NCBI GenBank assembly: GCA_029558955.1
Contig: JAKQCW010000242.1
Span: 1-45,230 of the forward strand
Source of the DNA: Chloroflexota bacterium
GTDB lineage: Bacteria > Chloroflexota > Anaerolineae > JAAEKA01
DNA length: 45,230 nucleotides
Reading direction: 5' to 3'
The notes beneath the pieces were generated by a model that was given only the letters and a program-made list of their open reading frames with translations, was not told the DNA's origin and ran no database searches. Shown piece after piece: positions 25,419 through 33,535 of the stretch (positions are counted from its first letter, which is position 1; each line of letters starts with the position of its first letter). The position numbers and the translations under genes are program-made.

Positions 25419-27584
25419 CTACCGTTTGCGGATCGCTTGCCACAGGAGGGTGAGCAACAACACGGCGATGAGCAACGCGCCGGCCACAAAGCCGAACTCC
25501 GCCACGCGGCGAATGACCAGGCTTTCGACCTCGCTGACCAGACCCTCCAGCGGGAAGAGCAGGGTGAGCGCTGAGCCCAGCAGCAGGCCCACCGCCAGGA
25601 CGCTGATGACGATGCGGCGCACGCTGGCATTCAGGTCGCCGCGCAGACCGCGCACACGCTGATCCAGGCTGTCGGCGCTGATCTGAAAGGCCAGTTGGCC
25701 CCGTTGGAAATCGTCCAGCAGGGCGGTCGTGGCCGTCAACAGCCCGGGCAGCCGTCCCAGCACGTCGCGGGTCAGCGGCTTGCCCACGCGCTCGAGCATG
25801 TCGCCCGGCGCCAGCTCGCTCTGCACCAGTTTCTTGAGCTGCGTGTAGGCGACATCGAGCATGTAGTCGGTCGGCTTCTCCCCCATCAGGCTGCGCATGA
25901 TGGACTCGCCCTGACCGATGGCCTTGATGGCCAGCGCGAACTCGGCGCGCATCTGCAGGCCATGTCGCACCAACACCTCCACGATCTGGCTCATGACCAT
26001 CGTCAACGAGGGGGGCGCGTCCACAAAAAGCAGGTTGTGGTTGATCAGCCGCTCGATGTGGCGCTGGAGGAGGGCAAAGTCCTGCTGCGGCGCGGGCTTG
26101 CACATGGCGATCAACACGCGCGTCGCGGCCCGGGCGTCGCGGTCTTGCAGCGCCCAGATGAGCTCGCCCAGGGAAAAGCGATCCTGCGGGGTCAGATAGC
26201 CCATCAAACCCATGTCGAGGAAGATGACGCCCCCCGTCTCGGTGTTGACCCAGATGTTGCCGGGGTGCGGGTCGGCATGGAAGAAGCCATCGAAGATCAC
26301 CTGCTGCAAGAGGACGCGGAAGAACTGGATGGCCAGGGCCTCGCGGTCGATGCCGGCGGCGTCCAGCGCGGCGACATCGGCGATCTTCACCCCGGCGACC
26401 CGCTCCTGCGTCAACACTTTGGAACTGCTGTACGCGCCGTAGATCTGCGGCACATGCACCCAGGGGAATTTGGCCATGTTGTGGGCCAACATGCGGGCGT
26501 TATACGCCTCGTTGGTCAGGTCGAGCTCGGTCAGGACGTTGGCCGCGAATTCGTGAAAGAGGGAGCTCACCCCGAACTGGCGACTCCAGGGGATGCGGCG
26601 TTCGATCAGCGTCAGCGCGTCCTGCATGACGTTGAGATCGCCCTTGACGGTGACCGCGATGTCTGGTCGCAACACCTTGACCACCACGCGTTCGCCGCTG
26701 GCCAGCGTGGCAGCATGCACCTGGGCGGTGGAGGCGGCGGCCAGGGGGACCGGCTCGAAGGCGGCGAACAGCTCAGCCGGCGGCTTGCCCAGCTCCCGCC
26801 GAATGACCTGCTCGACCTCGCTGGCGGGGAAGGGGGCGACATCGTCGTGCAGCTGGTCCAGCTCGATCAGCCAGGCCTCGGGCAGAAGCTCACTGCGGCT
26901 GGTCACCATCTGGCCGAACTTGACGAAGGTGGGTCCAAGCTCTTGCAGCATCAGGCGGGTCTTGGCGGCCGGGCTTAAATCGCTCAACACCTGGCCGCGG
27001 CGGTAGATCAGCCGCTGCGACGCGCGACGGATGCCGCCGAAGGGGGAGATGCCGACCACGATATCGACCATGTAGCGCTGGATGGTGTTCACCATCTGCT
27101 GGGTGCGCAGGCTTTCCACGATCCAGTTGCGCTGTCCGGTGGGCAACATCCCCAGCCAGCGCCAGTAGAAGGGGCTGCGCCGCCCCGTCGTGACCAGTGG
27201 GCTGTCCAGGCCGGTCAAGGCCTCCAGGGCCGCGACCGTCAGCCCCATCAACATCGCGCCGAAAACGGCGGAGAAGAGCCGCGTCTCCCCCACCTGCCAG
27301 ACCGTGGGCGCCAGGTAAGAGAGGAGCAGGAAGATGAAGGTATCGACGGCCAGGGCCAGCAAACCCATGGACCAGAGGTAGAGCCGGCCGGCGAGCAAGA
27401 GGATCAACGGCCGGACGACGGCGCGCAGCACGGTGAAGAGCAGACCGATCACCAGATACGAAGCGGCCGCGGCCAGCGGCGCGCTGTTGAGGGCATAGGG
27501 GCTGAGGCGCAGGCCGGGCACCACATGCATGACCAGGGTGGCCGCCAGCGTGTTGACAAGAACGCGAACGAGGAAATACAGCAT
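25419..27584 (-). CDS. ABC1/UbiB-family kinase-like protein with N-terminal holin-IV-like membrane module
   Basis: 721 residues; AAGGA box before the ATG. Residues 1-120 have four hydrophobic segments resembling the phage-holin-family-4 membrane proteins (VRVLVNTLAATLV, PYALNS, RPLILLLAGRLYLWSMG). The ABC1 core follows: VKFGQMVTSR (KxGQ, 221-225), the Ala-rich loop LAAASTAQVH (281-290), Lys303, FFHADPHPGN (435-443) and the metal-binding Asp457 in IFLDMGL. Two C-terminal membrane helices close the protein. ABC1/UbiB proteins support quinone synthesis or lipid transport as atypical ATPases. The N-terminal fusion would tether this one more firmly to the membrane. Confidence 0.9.
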   Translation of the reverse strand: MLYFLVRVLVNTLAATLVMHVVPGLRLSPYALNSAPLAAAASYLVIGLLFTVLRAVVRPLILLLAGRLYLWSMGLLALAVDTFIFLLLSYLAPTVWQVGETRLFSAVFGAMLMGLTVAALEALTGLDSPLVTTGRRSPFYWRWLGMLPTGQRNWIVESLRTQQMVNTIQRYMVDIVVGISPFGGIRRASQRLIYRRGQVLSDLSPAAKTRLMLQELGPTFVKFGQMVTSRSELLPEAWLIELDQLHDDVAPFPASEVEQVIRRELGKPPAELFAAFEPVPLAAASTAQVHAATLASGERVVVKVLRPDIAVTVKGDLNVMQDALTLIERRIPWSRQFGVSSLFHEFAANVLTELDLTNEAYNARMLAHNMAKFPWVHVPQIYGAYSSSKVLTQERVAGVKIADVAALDAAGIDREALAIQFFRVLLQQVIFDGFFHADPHPGNIWVNTETGGVIFLDMGLMGYLTPQDRFSLGELIWALQDRDARAATRVLIAMCKPAPQQDFALLQRHIERLINHNLLFVDAPPSLTMVMSQIVEVLVRHGLQMRAEFALAIKAIGQGESIMRSLMGEKPTDYMLDVAYTQLKKLVQSELAPGDMLERVGKPLTRDVLGRLPGLLTATTALLDDFQRGQLAFQISADSLDQRVRGLRGDLNASVRRIVISVLAVGLLLGSALTLLFPLEGLVSEVESLVIRRVAEFGFVAGALLIAVLLLTLLWQAIRKR

Positions 27585-27658
27585 GGCTTGGTCCTTCGCA
27601 GCTCACGACTTTGTAAGTCGCCCACGGTCCGATCCTCAGCGGCGGGCAACGATGCGGG

Positions 27659-27687
27659 ATTGTAACATGGCTGGGCGGCGTGAACAA
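27659..27687 (-). promoter_or_regulatory. Promoter of the ABC1 kinase gene
   Basis: On the minus strand TTGTTC (27687-27682), 17 bases, TACAAT (27664-27659). It lies about 75 bases before the ATG at 27584. Confidence 0.6.
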
Positions 27688-27705
27688 AGAGGGATCTCGG
27701 GGAAG

Positions 27706-27757
27706 AACCGCGGATGGGCGGAGGGCGCGGATCGGAGACGTCTCCCCATCCGCGGTT
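27706..27757. repeat. Inverted repeat with 13-base arms
   Basis: AACCGCGGATGGG (27706-27718) and CCCATCCGCGGTT (27745-27757) pair perfectly around 26 bases. Function unknown; it lies upstream of the ABC1 promoter. Confidence 0.7.
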
Positions 27758-27802
27758 CTCCATCCGCGTCGCACTCAATTGACTGCACAAACCGCGATTC
27801 CA

Positions 27803-28026
27803 AACAGGAGTCGAGCCTTCAGGCGGGTCGGCGCGCTCAACTGGCATCGTCCAGACCCGGCTAAAGCCTAGACTCCGCGCCCGATTTGGCGGCTGCAAAA
27901 CAGGAGTCGAGCCTTCAGGCGGGTCGACGCGCTCAACTGGCATCGTCCAGACCCGGCTAAAGCCTCGACTCCGCGCCCGATTTGACGACTCCGCGCCCGA
28001 TTTGGCGGCCCCGCGCCCGATTTGGA
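27803..28026. repeat. Repeat field of the AGTCGAGCC / CCTCGACTCC family
   Basis: Two long copies (from 27803 and from 27900) run from ACAGGAGTCGAGCCTTCAGG through GCGCTCAACTGGCATCGTCC to CCGGCTAAAGCC(T/C)(A/C)GACTCC-type ends. They are followed by short CCGCGCCCGATTTGG iterations. Each long copy begins and ends with complementary AGTCGAGCC / CCTCGACTCC arms. The field shares those arms with 7393-7690. Confidence 0.85.
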
Positions 28027-28045
28027 ATTGCTGCTGTACAAACAC

Positions 28046-28084
28046 AAAGCGGGCTGTGTCGGAGATTCCGACACAGCCCGCTTT
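28046..28084. terminator. Rho-independent terminator after the FmdB-type gene
   Basis: An 18-base-pair perfect stem (28046-28063 with 28067-28084, arms starting AAAGCGGGCTGTGTCGGA) with a 3-base loop. It is T-rich on both exits and sits 40 bases past the stop of the leftward FmdB gene. Confidence 0.85.
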
Positions 28085-28123
28085 CTTTCTTCCAGACTCA
28101 CGGTCTGGTCATCGGCGGATGCC

Positions 28124-28321
28124 TCAGCCCACGGGGCCGCAGGCGGCCGCCGAACTGACGCTTCCTGAGCTGCTGCTGGTGGCGCCGAAGAGGCTAAACG
28201 CCTTCTTCACCTGCTCGCTGCCACAGGTGGGGCAGGTGATCTTTTCCTGGCTGAACATGGAGCGCAGGAAACGCTCGAAGTCATCGCCGCAATCGGTGCA
28301 CTGATACTCGTAGATGGGCAT
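28124..28321 (-). CDS. FmdB family zinc-ribbon protein
   Basis: 65 residues, AGGAG box ahead of the ATG. MPIYEYQCTDCGDDFE carries the first CxxC and ITCPTCGS the second, giving one zinc ribbon, with a Ser-rich tail. FmdB-like proteins are small putative regulators found beside many metabolic operons; their role is unresolved. Confidence 0.93.
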   Translation of the reverse strand: MPIYEYQCTDCGDDFERFLRSMFSQEKITCPTCGSEQVKKAFSLFGATSSSSGSVSSAAACGPVG

Positions 28322-28399
28322 AGCTCTCCTCTTGATCGCTGTTTTTTTCTGGATCGATCTGTGCAGCGGTGAGATGCACCGAGGCCCGCGGTGGTTACA

Positions 28400-28912
28400 C
28401 TAACAGGGCGCGTCGACGTAGCGCTGCAAGATCTGACGCTGATCGTCGTAGTAGAAGGGCAGGTGGCAGAGGCGCGCCGGCTCCACCCAGTCAGCCCGCA
28501 CGATGGTGTCATCGGGGTCGGCCGGCGCCAGCACGCCGGCCACTGCCTCGGCCGTGAAATAATAGATGTGGTAGTTGTAGCGCTCATGCCCCGCATCGTA
28601 GATCCCGCGCACCTTGAAGCGCGGCTGAAGGTGGGCAACCGCCAGGCCGGTTTCCTCGCGCAGCTCGCGCCTGACGGTCTGGCAGGGGGTTTCGTGCGGC
28701 TCGATGCTTCCGCCCGGCAAGGCCCAGGCCGGCGTTTGGCCCGGATCAGCCTGGAGAACCATCAACAGCGCGCCATCCTCCCGCGTGCAAAGCGCGGCCA
28801 CCCCCTCCCACGCCGGCCGGCCGCCGGCGTCGAAGCGCCGGTCGAAGCCGCCGGTCAGCTCGGCCTGGCTGGCGGGAAGCACGTCGTACCACAGGATTCG
28901 ACCCTCGATCAC
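28400..28912 (-). CDS. NUDIX hydrolase
   Basis: 170 residues from a GTG at 28912 that overlaps the upstream stop (GTGA). NUDIX enzymes split nucleoside diphosphates linked to another group. The complete box is present from GGSIEPHE to RRELREETGLA (GX5EX7REUXEEXGU). It lies in a three-gene leftward run with the small membrane protein and the histidine phosphatase. The substrate is unknown. Confidence 0.93.
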   Translation of the reverse strand: MIEGRILWYDVLPASQAELTGGFDRRFDAGGRPAWEGVAALCTREDGALLMVLQADPGQTPAWALPGGSIEPHETPCQTVRRELREETGLAVAHLQPRFKVRGIYDAGHERYNYHIYYFTAEAVAGVLAPADPDDTIVRADWVEPARLCHLPFYYDDQRQILQRYVDAPC

Positions 28913-29226
28913 GCATCGCCTCCGCCGCGGTTGACCCGCGCGCCGACCAGGAGGACGATGACCAGGGCGATGCCGGCGCCGAAGAGGATGGCAGTGAAAA
29001 TCAGGGAAGCGCGCGCGGCGGGGACGACCAGCCAGAAGCCGGCCAGCACCGCAGTGAGGGGCACCAGCGCGGTCAGCGCCAGGGTGACCGCGAGCTGGCG
29101 GCTGGCCGGCGCCTCGCTGCCGCTGAGCTGCCGGTTCAGCCGCCACAGGACGAAGAAGGGATAGGTCAGGCCGACCAGGATCAGGAAGATCGCGGCAACC
29201 AAGAGAACGGGGTGGGTGGCGCTCAT
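28909..29226 (-). CDS. Small membrane protein, three helices
   Basis: 105 residues with hydrophobic segments at about 5-29 (LLVAAIFLILVGLTYPFFVL), 45-68 and 72-94. It is joined to both neighbours by 4-base overlaps (ATGA at 29223-29226 and GTGA at 28909-28912), so it is translationally coupled to the phosphatase and NUDIX genes. No family recognised. Confidence 0.8.
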   Translation of the reverse strand: MSATHPVLLVAAIFLILVGLTYPFFVLWRLNRQLSGSEAPASRQLAVTLALTALVPLTAVLAGFWLVVPAARASLIFTAILFGAGIALVIVLLVGARVNRGGGDA

Positions 29227-29918
29227 TCGCTCTTTCCTTCACGCGTTGGCTGGACTGCCCCCGCGCCCTCAGCGTTGGCCGCCTGAAACAGACCGTTGTC
29301 CAGGTGGGCCGTGTCGTTGTAGCTGACCAGGCGCAGGTGGCCGTCGCGCATCTGAACGACGCTCAGGGCGGTGTTGCCGAGGATGGCGATGCGGTGCATC
29401 TGATCCAGGCTGGCGCCCAGCACATGCGCCACCAGGCTGCGCAGCGCCGCGCCATGGCTGACCACCAGCACAGTGTCGCCCGGATGGCGGCTGACGATGT
29501 TCTGAGCGGCCGCGGCCAGGCGATCTTGCAGCTCGCCGAGGCTCTCGCCGCCGCCGCGAGGCACATCCTGGCCGGCGGACATGGCCGCCGCCTGCTCAGG
29601 GTAGCGCTCGCGGATCTCCGCCCAGGTCAGCCCGGTCCAGGCGCCGATGTCCAACTCGCGCAATGCCGATTCGGGGATGGGCGTCAGGCCCAAGGCCTGG
29701 CCGATAATCTGGGCCGTCTCGGAGGCGCGCAGCAGATCGCTGCTGTAGATGACGTTGATCGGGTAGCTGCGCAGCCGGTTGGCCGCCAGGCGCGCCTGTT
29801 GCCGGCCGAGATCAGTCAGCTCTGTATCGGCCGCCTGGCCCTGCCAGCGGCCGCTCAGATTCCATTCGGTCTCGCCGTGGCGCAGCAGCAGGAGCGTGGT
29901 GGGGTTCGCGCGGTTCAT
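29223..29918 (-). CDS. Histidine phosphatase family protein (phosphoglycerate-mutase-like)
   Basis: 231 residues from the ATG at 29918, with GGAGG nine bases upstream. TLLLLRHGETEWN contains the phosphohistidine (RHG), SSDLLRASETAQ follows, ELDIGAWTGLTWAEI holds the acid region and VLVVSHGAALRSL the second catalytic His. Typical of broad-specificity or alpha-ribazole/phosphoglycerate phosphatases. Its ATG overlaps the stop of a truncated second copy just upstream. It heads the phosphatase-membrane protein-NUDIX operon. Confidence 0.93.
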   Translation of the reverse strand: MNRANPTTLLLLRHGETEWNLSGRWQGQAADTELTDLGRQQARLAANRLRSYPINVIYSSDLLRASETAQIIGQALGLTPIPESALRELDIGAWTGLTWAEIRERYPEQAAAMSAGQDVPRGGGESLGELQDRLAAAAQNIVSRHPGDTVLVVSHGAALRSLVAHVLGASLDQMHRIAILGNTALSVVQMRDGHLRLVSYNDTAHLDNGLFQAANAEGAGAVQPTREGKSE

Positions 29919-30046
29919 CGACGTTGACCTCCCCAGGCTTCGGCGCACGGCGCCTGCCCCTGGATAATCCGCTGCACGTTCCACTCGTTTTGGCCGTGGC
30001 GGCAGAGGAGGATGGTGGTGGGAAAATGGGAGTTGTTTGGAGCCAT
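29915..30046 (-). pseudogene. Truncated N-terminal copy of a histidine phosphatase gene
   Basis: A 43-codon frame begins at 30046 and reads MAPNNSHFPTTILLCRHGQN, then EWNVQRIIQGQA, then departs (PCAEAWGGQRR, stop). The first 32 residues align with the N-terminus of the next gene (LLLLRHGETEWNLSGRWQGQA), but with many differences. It is therefore a remnant of a diverged paralogue whose remaining ~200 residues were deleted at the junction. The stop overlaps the intact gene's ATG. It may still act as a translated leader. Confidence 0.8.
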
Positions 30047-30138
30047 GGCAGGTTGGCAACTGTCACGTCAGGTGTAATGCGTGACGAGTAATGCGTAATT
30101 CAGAAGTTGGCGCTCACCGCAGCCAAGGTGGTCAATTC

Positions 30139-30170
30139 CGGGTTACGGGTTGCGGGTTGCGGGTTACGGG
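30139..30170. repeat. Short tandem repeat, CGGGTT(A/G) x 4.5
   Basis: Consecutive 7-base units CGGGTTA, CGGGTTG, CGGGTTG, CGGGTTA, CGGG end at the stop of the 30171 gene. Confidence 0.8.
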
Positions 30171-30395
30171 CTAGATCAGCGTCTTCATGCGCAGCATGCG
30201 GTCGCCCAACTCCTGCAAGGCCGCGGCGATGGCCGGCTTGCCCTCGCGCTCCAGTTGCTTGACCGAGGCGTTGAGCACGCCGAAGAAGGTGCCATCGATG
30301 CGCCCCAGGTTGAGGCCGATGATCTGGGTCAGTTCGTCGTCGTCTTTGGCGGCCAGCAGTTGGCGCACCAGGGCGAGGGATTCCTGTTGAGTCAT
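30171..30395 (-). CDS. Hypothetical protein, 74 residues
   Basis: Start at 30395 gives MTQQESLALVRQLLAAKDDD and on to LQELGDRMLRMKTLI. The sequence is helical, without membrane segment or cysteine. The upstream extension to 30644 runs through repeat DNA and was dropped. Family not recognised; codon use looks like that of its neighbours, so it is probably real. Confidence 0.6.
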   Translation of the reverse strand: MTQQESLALVRQLLAAKDDDELTQIIGLNLGRIDGTFFGVLNASVKQLEREGKPAIAAALQELGDRMLRMKTLI

Positions 30396-30446
30396 GGTTA
30401 TGGCTGGCGAAAGGCTGATTGATGAGTCGGTTGATTGGTTGATCGG

Positions 30447-30539
30447 TAGCCTTCTGAGGCGTACACCTGCACTTGCGCCGAAGCGCAGCACAGGTGCAAG
30501 TATCGAAACCAGCGGCTGGGCCGCCGGCTGAGCAGTCAC
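30447..30539. repeat. Diverged copy of the 14.7 kb hairpin element
   Basis: TAGCCTTCTGAGGCGTA is the reverse of the loop at 14746-14763, and GCCGCCGGCTGAGCAGTCAC matches its right end. The middle (CACCTGCACTTGCGCC) is different. The gap 30396-30726 holds this repeat and the terminator below and no gene. Confidence 0.65.
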
Positions 30540-30602
30540 GCTTGGTGATGGATTGTACGGATTACGGCCGGTTTGCCAAGTTGGCCGCTTATCGACAAAA
30601 CA

Positions 30603-30633
30603 AGACCGGCCTGCCGCCAATGCAGACCGGTCT
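30603..30633 (-). terminator. Terminator of the chvE-gguAB operon
   Basis: Arms AGACCGGCCTGC and GCAGACCGGTCT pair over 12 positions with one mismatch and a 7-base loop. On the minus strand the hairpin is followed by TTGTTTTG. It lies about 95 bases past the gguB stop. Confidence 0.65.
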
Positions 30634-30726
30634 CTGAGACCCAACTCCCAACGCCTGCGAGCTTGCCCGAAGCGCAGCCGAGGGGGCGCTTTGAACTGTC
30701 AGCCAGGAGCTTTCATTCCCTGGCGC

Positions 30727-31908
30727 TCACCCGCCGCGCCGCCGCGTCGCTGCGTCGAAGATCACGGCTGCAGCCAGCACCAGACCGCGGGCGATGTACT
30801 GCACCGAGATATCGACGCCCATCAGGTTCATGCCGTTGGTGAGCGACGCCATCACCAGGGCGCCGATCAGCGAGCCGATCACGCTGCCCACGCCGCCAGC
30901 CGCCGAGACGCCGCCGACATAGGCCGCAGCAATGGCGTCCAACTCGAACAGCGTGCCGGCGGTCGTCGTAGCCGATTGCAGACGGGAGGTGAACAGGATG
31001 CCGGACAGAGCGGTCAGAAAGCCCATCGAGGCAAAGACCACGTAGGTGATCTTCTTGACGCTGACGCCGCTCAGGTCGGCAGCCTCTGGGTTGCCGCCGA
31101 CGGCGTAGATGTGCCGGCCCAGCACCGTGCGGGTGGTGACGAAGTGGTAGACCCCGACGACCAACAGCACGATGACAGCCGTCCACGAGATGCCGTTATA
31201 CCCGGCCATGACCCAGGCTACCAGCCCGACTATCCCTGAAATGAAGACCAGCTTGAGGGCGAAGATCGGCCCCGGCAACACATCGAAGCCGTAGGCCATC
31301 TTGCGCTTGCGATCTTTCATCTGGCCCAGGATGAAAAAGATGATGGCAATGATGCCCAGCACCAGCGTCAACGCGTGCCCTGGGATGAAGTCCATGCCCG
31401 GTATGTCGGGGATGAAGCCGTTGCCGATGGCGTTGAAATCGGCGTTGGGTATGATGATGGTGCCGGTCGCCATGGTCGCCTGCAACAGCAGGCCACGATA
31501 GATCAACCAGCCGGCAAGAGTGGCCACGAAGGCGGGAATGCCGAAATAGACGATCAGAAAAGCGGTGATCAGCCCGGCGATGATGCCCAACACCAGCACG
31601 ATGGGAAGCACCGCGATGGTTGGCAAACCCACTTGCACCATCAGGATGGCTGCGATGGCGCCCAGGAAGCCGGCCAGGAAGCCGACCGACAGGTCGATGT
31701 GACGAATGACGATGACCAGCGTCATGCCAACTGCCAACACCGCGACATACCCCGTCTGGTTGATCAGGTTGCTGATGTTGCGCGGCGAGAGAAAAAGCCC
31801 ATTCGTAAGCACGGTAAATATCGCCATGATGACAAACAAGGCGATATACATGCCATACTCACGGACATTCTGGCGGAGAACTTTCTGAAGGTCTTGGAAA
31901 AAAGACAT
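30727..31908 (-). CDS. gguB: Multiple-monosaccharide ABC transporter permease
   Basis: 393 residues, about ten membrane helices; AAGGAG before the ATG. It forms the inner-membrane channel for sugar uptake. It matches the GguB/MmsB/XylH permease type: NGLFLSPRNISNLINQTGYV, MTLVIVIRHIDLSVGFLAGF, the EAA-like region GRHIYAVGGNPEAADLSGV and the conserved GTLFELDAIAAAYVGGVSAA. It lies 11 bases after gguA. The order binding protein-ATPase-permease is that of chvE-gguA-gguB. Confidence 0.93.
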   Translation of the reverse strand: MSFFQDLQKVLRQNVREYGMYIALFVIMAIFTVLTNGLFLSPRNISNLINQTGYVAVLAVGMTLVIVIRHIDLSVGFLAGFLGAIAAILMVQVGLPTIAVLPIVLVLGIIAGLITAFLIVYFGIPAFVATLAGWLIYRGLLLQATMATGTIIIPNADFNAIGNGFIPDIPGMDFIPGHALTLVLGIIAIIFFILGQMKDRKRKMAYGFDVLPGPIFALKLVFISGIVGLVAWVMAGYNGISWTAVIVLLVVGVYHFVTTRTVLGRHIYAVGGNPEAADLSGVSVKKITYVVFASMGFLTALSGILFTSRLQSATTTAGTLFELDAIAAAYVGGVSAAGGVGSVIGSLIGALVMASLTNGMNLMGVDISVQYIARGLVLAAAVIFDAATRRRGG

Positions 31909-31919
31909 GATGGATCTCC

Positions 31920-33440
31920 TTAGCTGGTAGCCAACTGCATGATCTTCTCTTGCGTGGCTTCCTCAATCGGCAGCTCGCCGGTGATTCTCCCGGCAGCAAC
32001 GACGTAAACCCGGTCACTCATGCCCAGCACCTCGGGCAACTCGGACGAGATCATGATGATGCTCATGCCCTGTTCCACCAGGCCGTTCATCAATGTGTAG
32101 ATCTCGTATTTGGCGCCGACGTCGATGCCTCGGGTGGGCTCGTCCAGGATCAGGATATTGGGCTTGACGAACAGCCACTTGCCGAGCGACACCTTTTGCT
32201 GGTTGCCGCCGCTCAGATTGCCAACCTTCTGCTCGATAGTGGGCGTCTTGATGTTCAGGCTGACCCGGTATTCATCGGCCACCTGGGCCTCAGCCTGGTT
32301 GTCAACCACACCGCGTTTGGCGATTTCATGCAGATTCGCCAGGGTGATATTCTGCTTCACGTCCTGGATCAGAATCAGCCCCTTGGCTTTTCGGTCCTCG
32401 GTGACATAGGCCAAACCCGCCTTGATCGCATCCCGCGGCTGCTTGAACTGCTGCTTCTGGCCGTTGATGACCAGGTCGCCCTTGACCTGATAGCCGACCG
32501 AATTGCCGAACAGGCTCAAGGCCAGCTCAGTACGGCCTGAGCCCATCAGCCCGGCGAAGCCAACGATCTCGCCCTTCTTGAGATCGAAATTGACATCCTT
32601 GAGCACGTCGCGACCCAGTTGCTGGCTGTGGGCGCTCCAGTTTCTAACCTCGAGCACAACTTCGTCCGATCGCTTATGCTCCCGCTTGGGGTAGATATTC
32701 TCGATCTCGCGACCCACCATGTGCCTGATCAGCACCGGCTCTGACACCTCGCCCTTGTGAGCATCCAGCGTGATCACCGTCTGACCATCGCGCAACACCG
32801 TCACCGTATCGGCGATCGAGATGACCTCTTTCAGCTTGTGCGAGATCATGATGCAGGTCACGCCCTGGTCTCTTAGATCTCGCAGCAGATTCAGCAGGTT
32901 CTCGCTGTCGTCCTCGTTCAAGGCTGCGGTGGGCTCGTCCAGGATCAGCAGCTTGACATCCTTGCTCAAGGCCTTGGCGATCTCGACCAGTTGCTGTTTA
33001 CCGACGCCTAAATCCTTGATCTTTGCGGCCGGATTGACGCTGAGCTTGACCTTCTTAAGCATCTTGTCGGCCTGTTTGATGGTTTCGTTCCAGTCGACCA
33101 GGGCGCCTTTCCTGATCTCATGGCCGAGGAAGATGTTCTCATAGACGGTCAACTCGGGAAAAAGCGCCAATTCCTGATAGATGATCGCGATGCCGACACG
33201 CTCGCTGTCGGCAATTCCCTTGAACTTCTGGACTTCCCCTGCGAACAGAATATCGCCATCATAGCTACCGAACGGCCAAACCCCGCTCAACACCTTCATC
33301 AGGGTAGATTTGCCGGCGCCATTCTCGCCTACCAGGCAGTGGATTTCACCCTGAGCCACGCTGAAACTGACGTTGTCCAAGGCCTTGACGCCGGGAAAGG
33401 TCTTGGTGATGTTTCTCATCTCGAGAATAGGAGTGACCAT
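31920..33440 (-). CDS. gguA: Multiple-monosaccharide ABC transporter ATPase (two ABC domains)
   Basis: 506 residues with two nucleotide-binding domains. It powers sugar uptake through GguB on the cytoplasmic side. Domain 1 has Walker [11 protein letters not shown] (37-46), signature [15 protein letters not shown] and Walker [12 protein letters not shown]. Domain 2 has the degenerate Walker [11 protein letters not shown], signature [15 protein letters not shown] and Walker [15 protein letters not shown]. This asymmetry is usual for the ribose/xylose (CUT2) class. GGAGG lies before the ATG; a hairpin in the 95-base gap separates it from chvE. Confidence 0.95.
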   Translation of the reverse strand: MVTPILEMRNITKTFPGVKALDNVSFSVAQGEIHCLVGENGAGKSTLMKVLSGVWPFGSYDGDILFAGEVQKFKGIADSERVGIAIIYQELALFPELTVYENIFLGHEIRKGALVDWNETIKQADKMLKKVKLSVNPAAKIKDLGVGKQQLVEIAKALSKDVKLLILDEPTAALNEDDSENLLNLLRDLRDQGVTCIMISHKLKEVISIADTVTVLRDGQTVITLDAHKGEVSEPVLIRHMVGREIENIYPKREHKRSDEVVLEVRNWSAHSQQLGRDVLKDVNFDLKKGEIVGFAGLMGSGRTELALSLFGNSVGYQVKGDLVINGQKQQFKQPRDAIKAGLAYVTEDRKAKGLILIQDVKQNITLANLHEIAKRGVVDNQAEAQVADEYRVSLNIKTPTIEQKVGNLSGGNQQKVSLGKWLFVKPNILILDEPTRGIDVGAKYEIYTLMNGLVEQGMSIIMISSELPEVLGMSDRVYVVAAGRITGELPIEEATQEKIMQLATS

Positions 33441-33480
33441 AGCACCTCCGGCTGCGCAGGAATTTGAATGGGGAGAGGTA

Positions 33481-33511
33481 GGGACAGCCGCGGCTTCGCC
33501 GCGGCTGTCCC
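33481..33511 (-). promoter_or_regulatory. Intercistronic hairpin between chvE and gguA
   Basis: GGGACAGCCGCGG (33481-33493) and CCGCGGCTGTCCC (33499-33511) form a perfect 13-base-pair stem with a CTTCG loop. It has no T-run. Such hairpins after binding-protein genes typically protect the upstream mRNA and lower ATPase/permease expression. Confidence 0.7.
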
Positions 33512-33535
33512 GGAGAGTCAGAGGGGGGTTACAGC

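Noticed and set aside
27706..27757. Inverted repeat as terminator of the ABC1 gene
   Set aside because: It is upstream of that gene's start, not after its stop, and no rightward gene precedes it.
27449..28045. Leftward 198-codon frame with ARSRGFSRVW-type repeats
   Set aside because: Translation of the 27.8-28.0 kb repeat field followed by a shadow of the ABC1 gene.
30603..30633. Another copy of the GGTCGGAGACCGGCC coding repeat
   Set aside because: It shares only the ACCGGTCT/AGACCGG palindrome; the flanking unit sequence is absent, and it fits a terminator after gguB.
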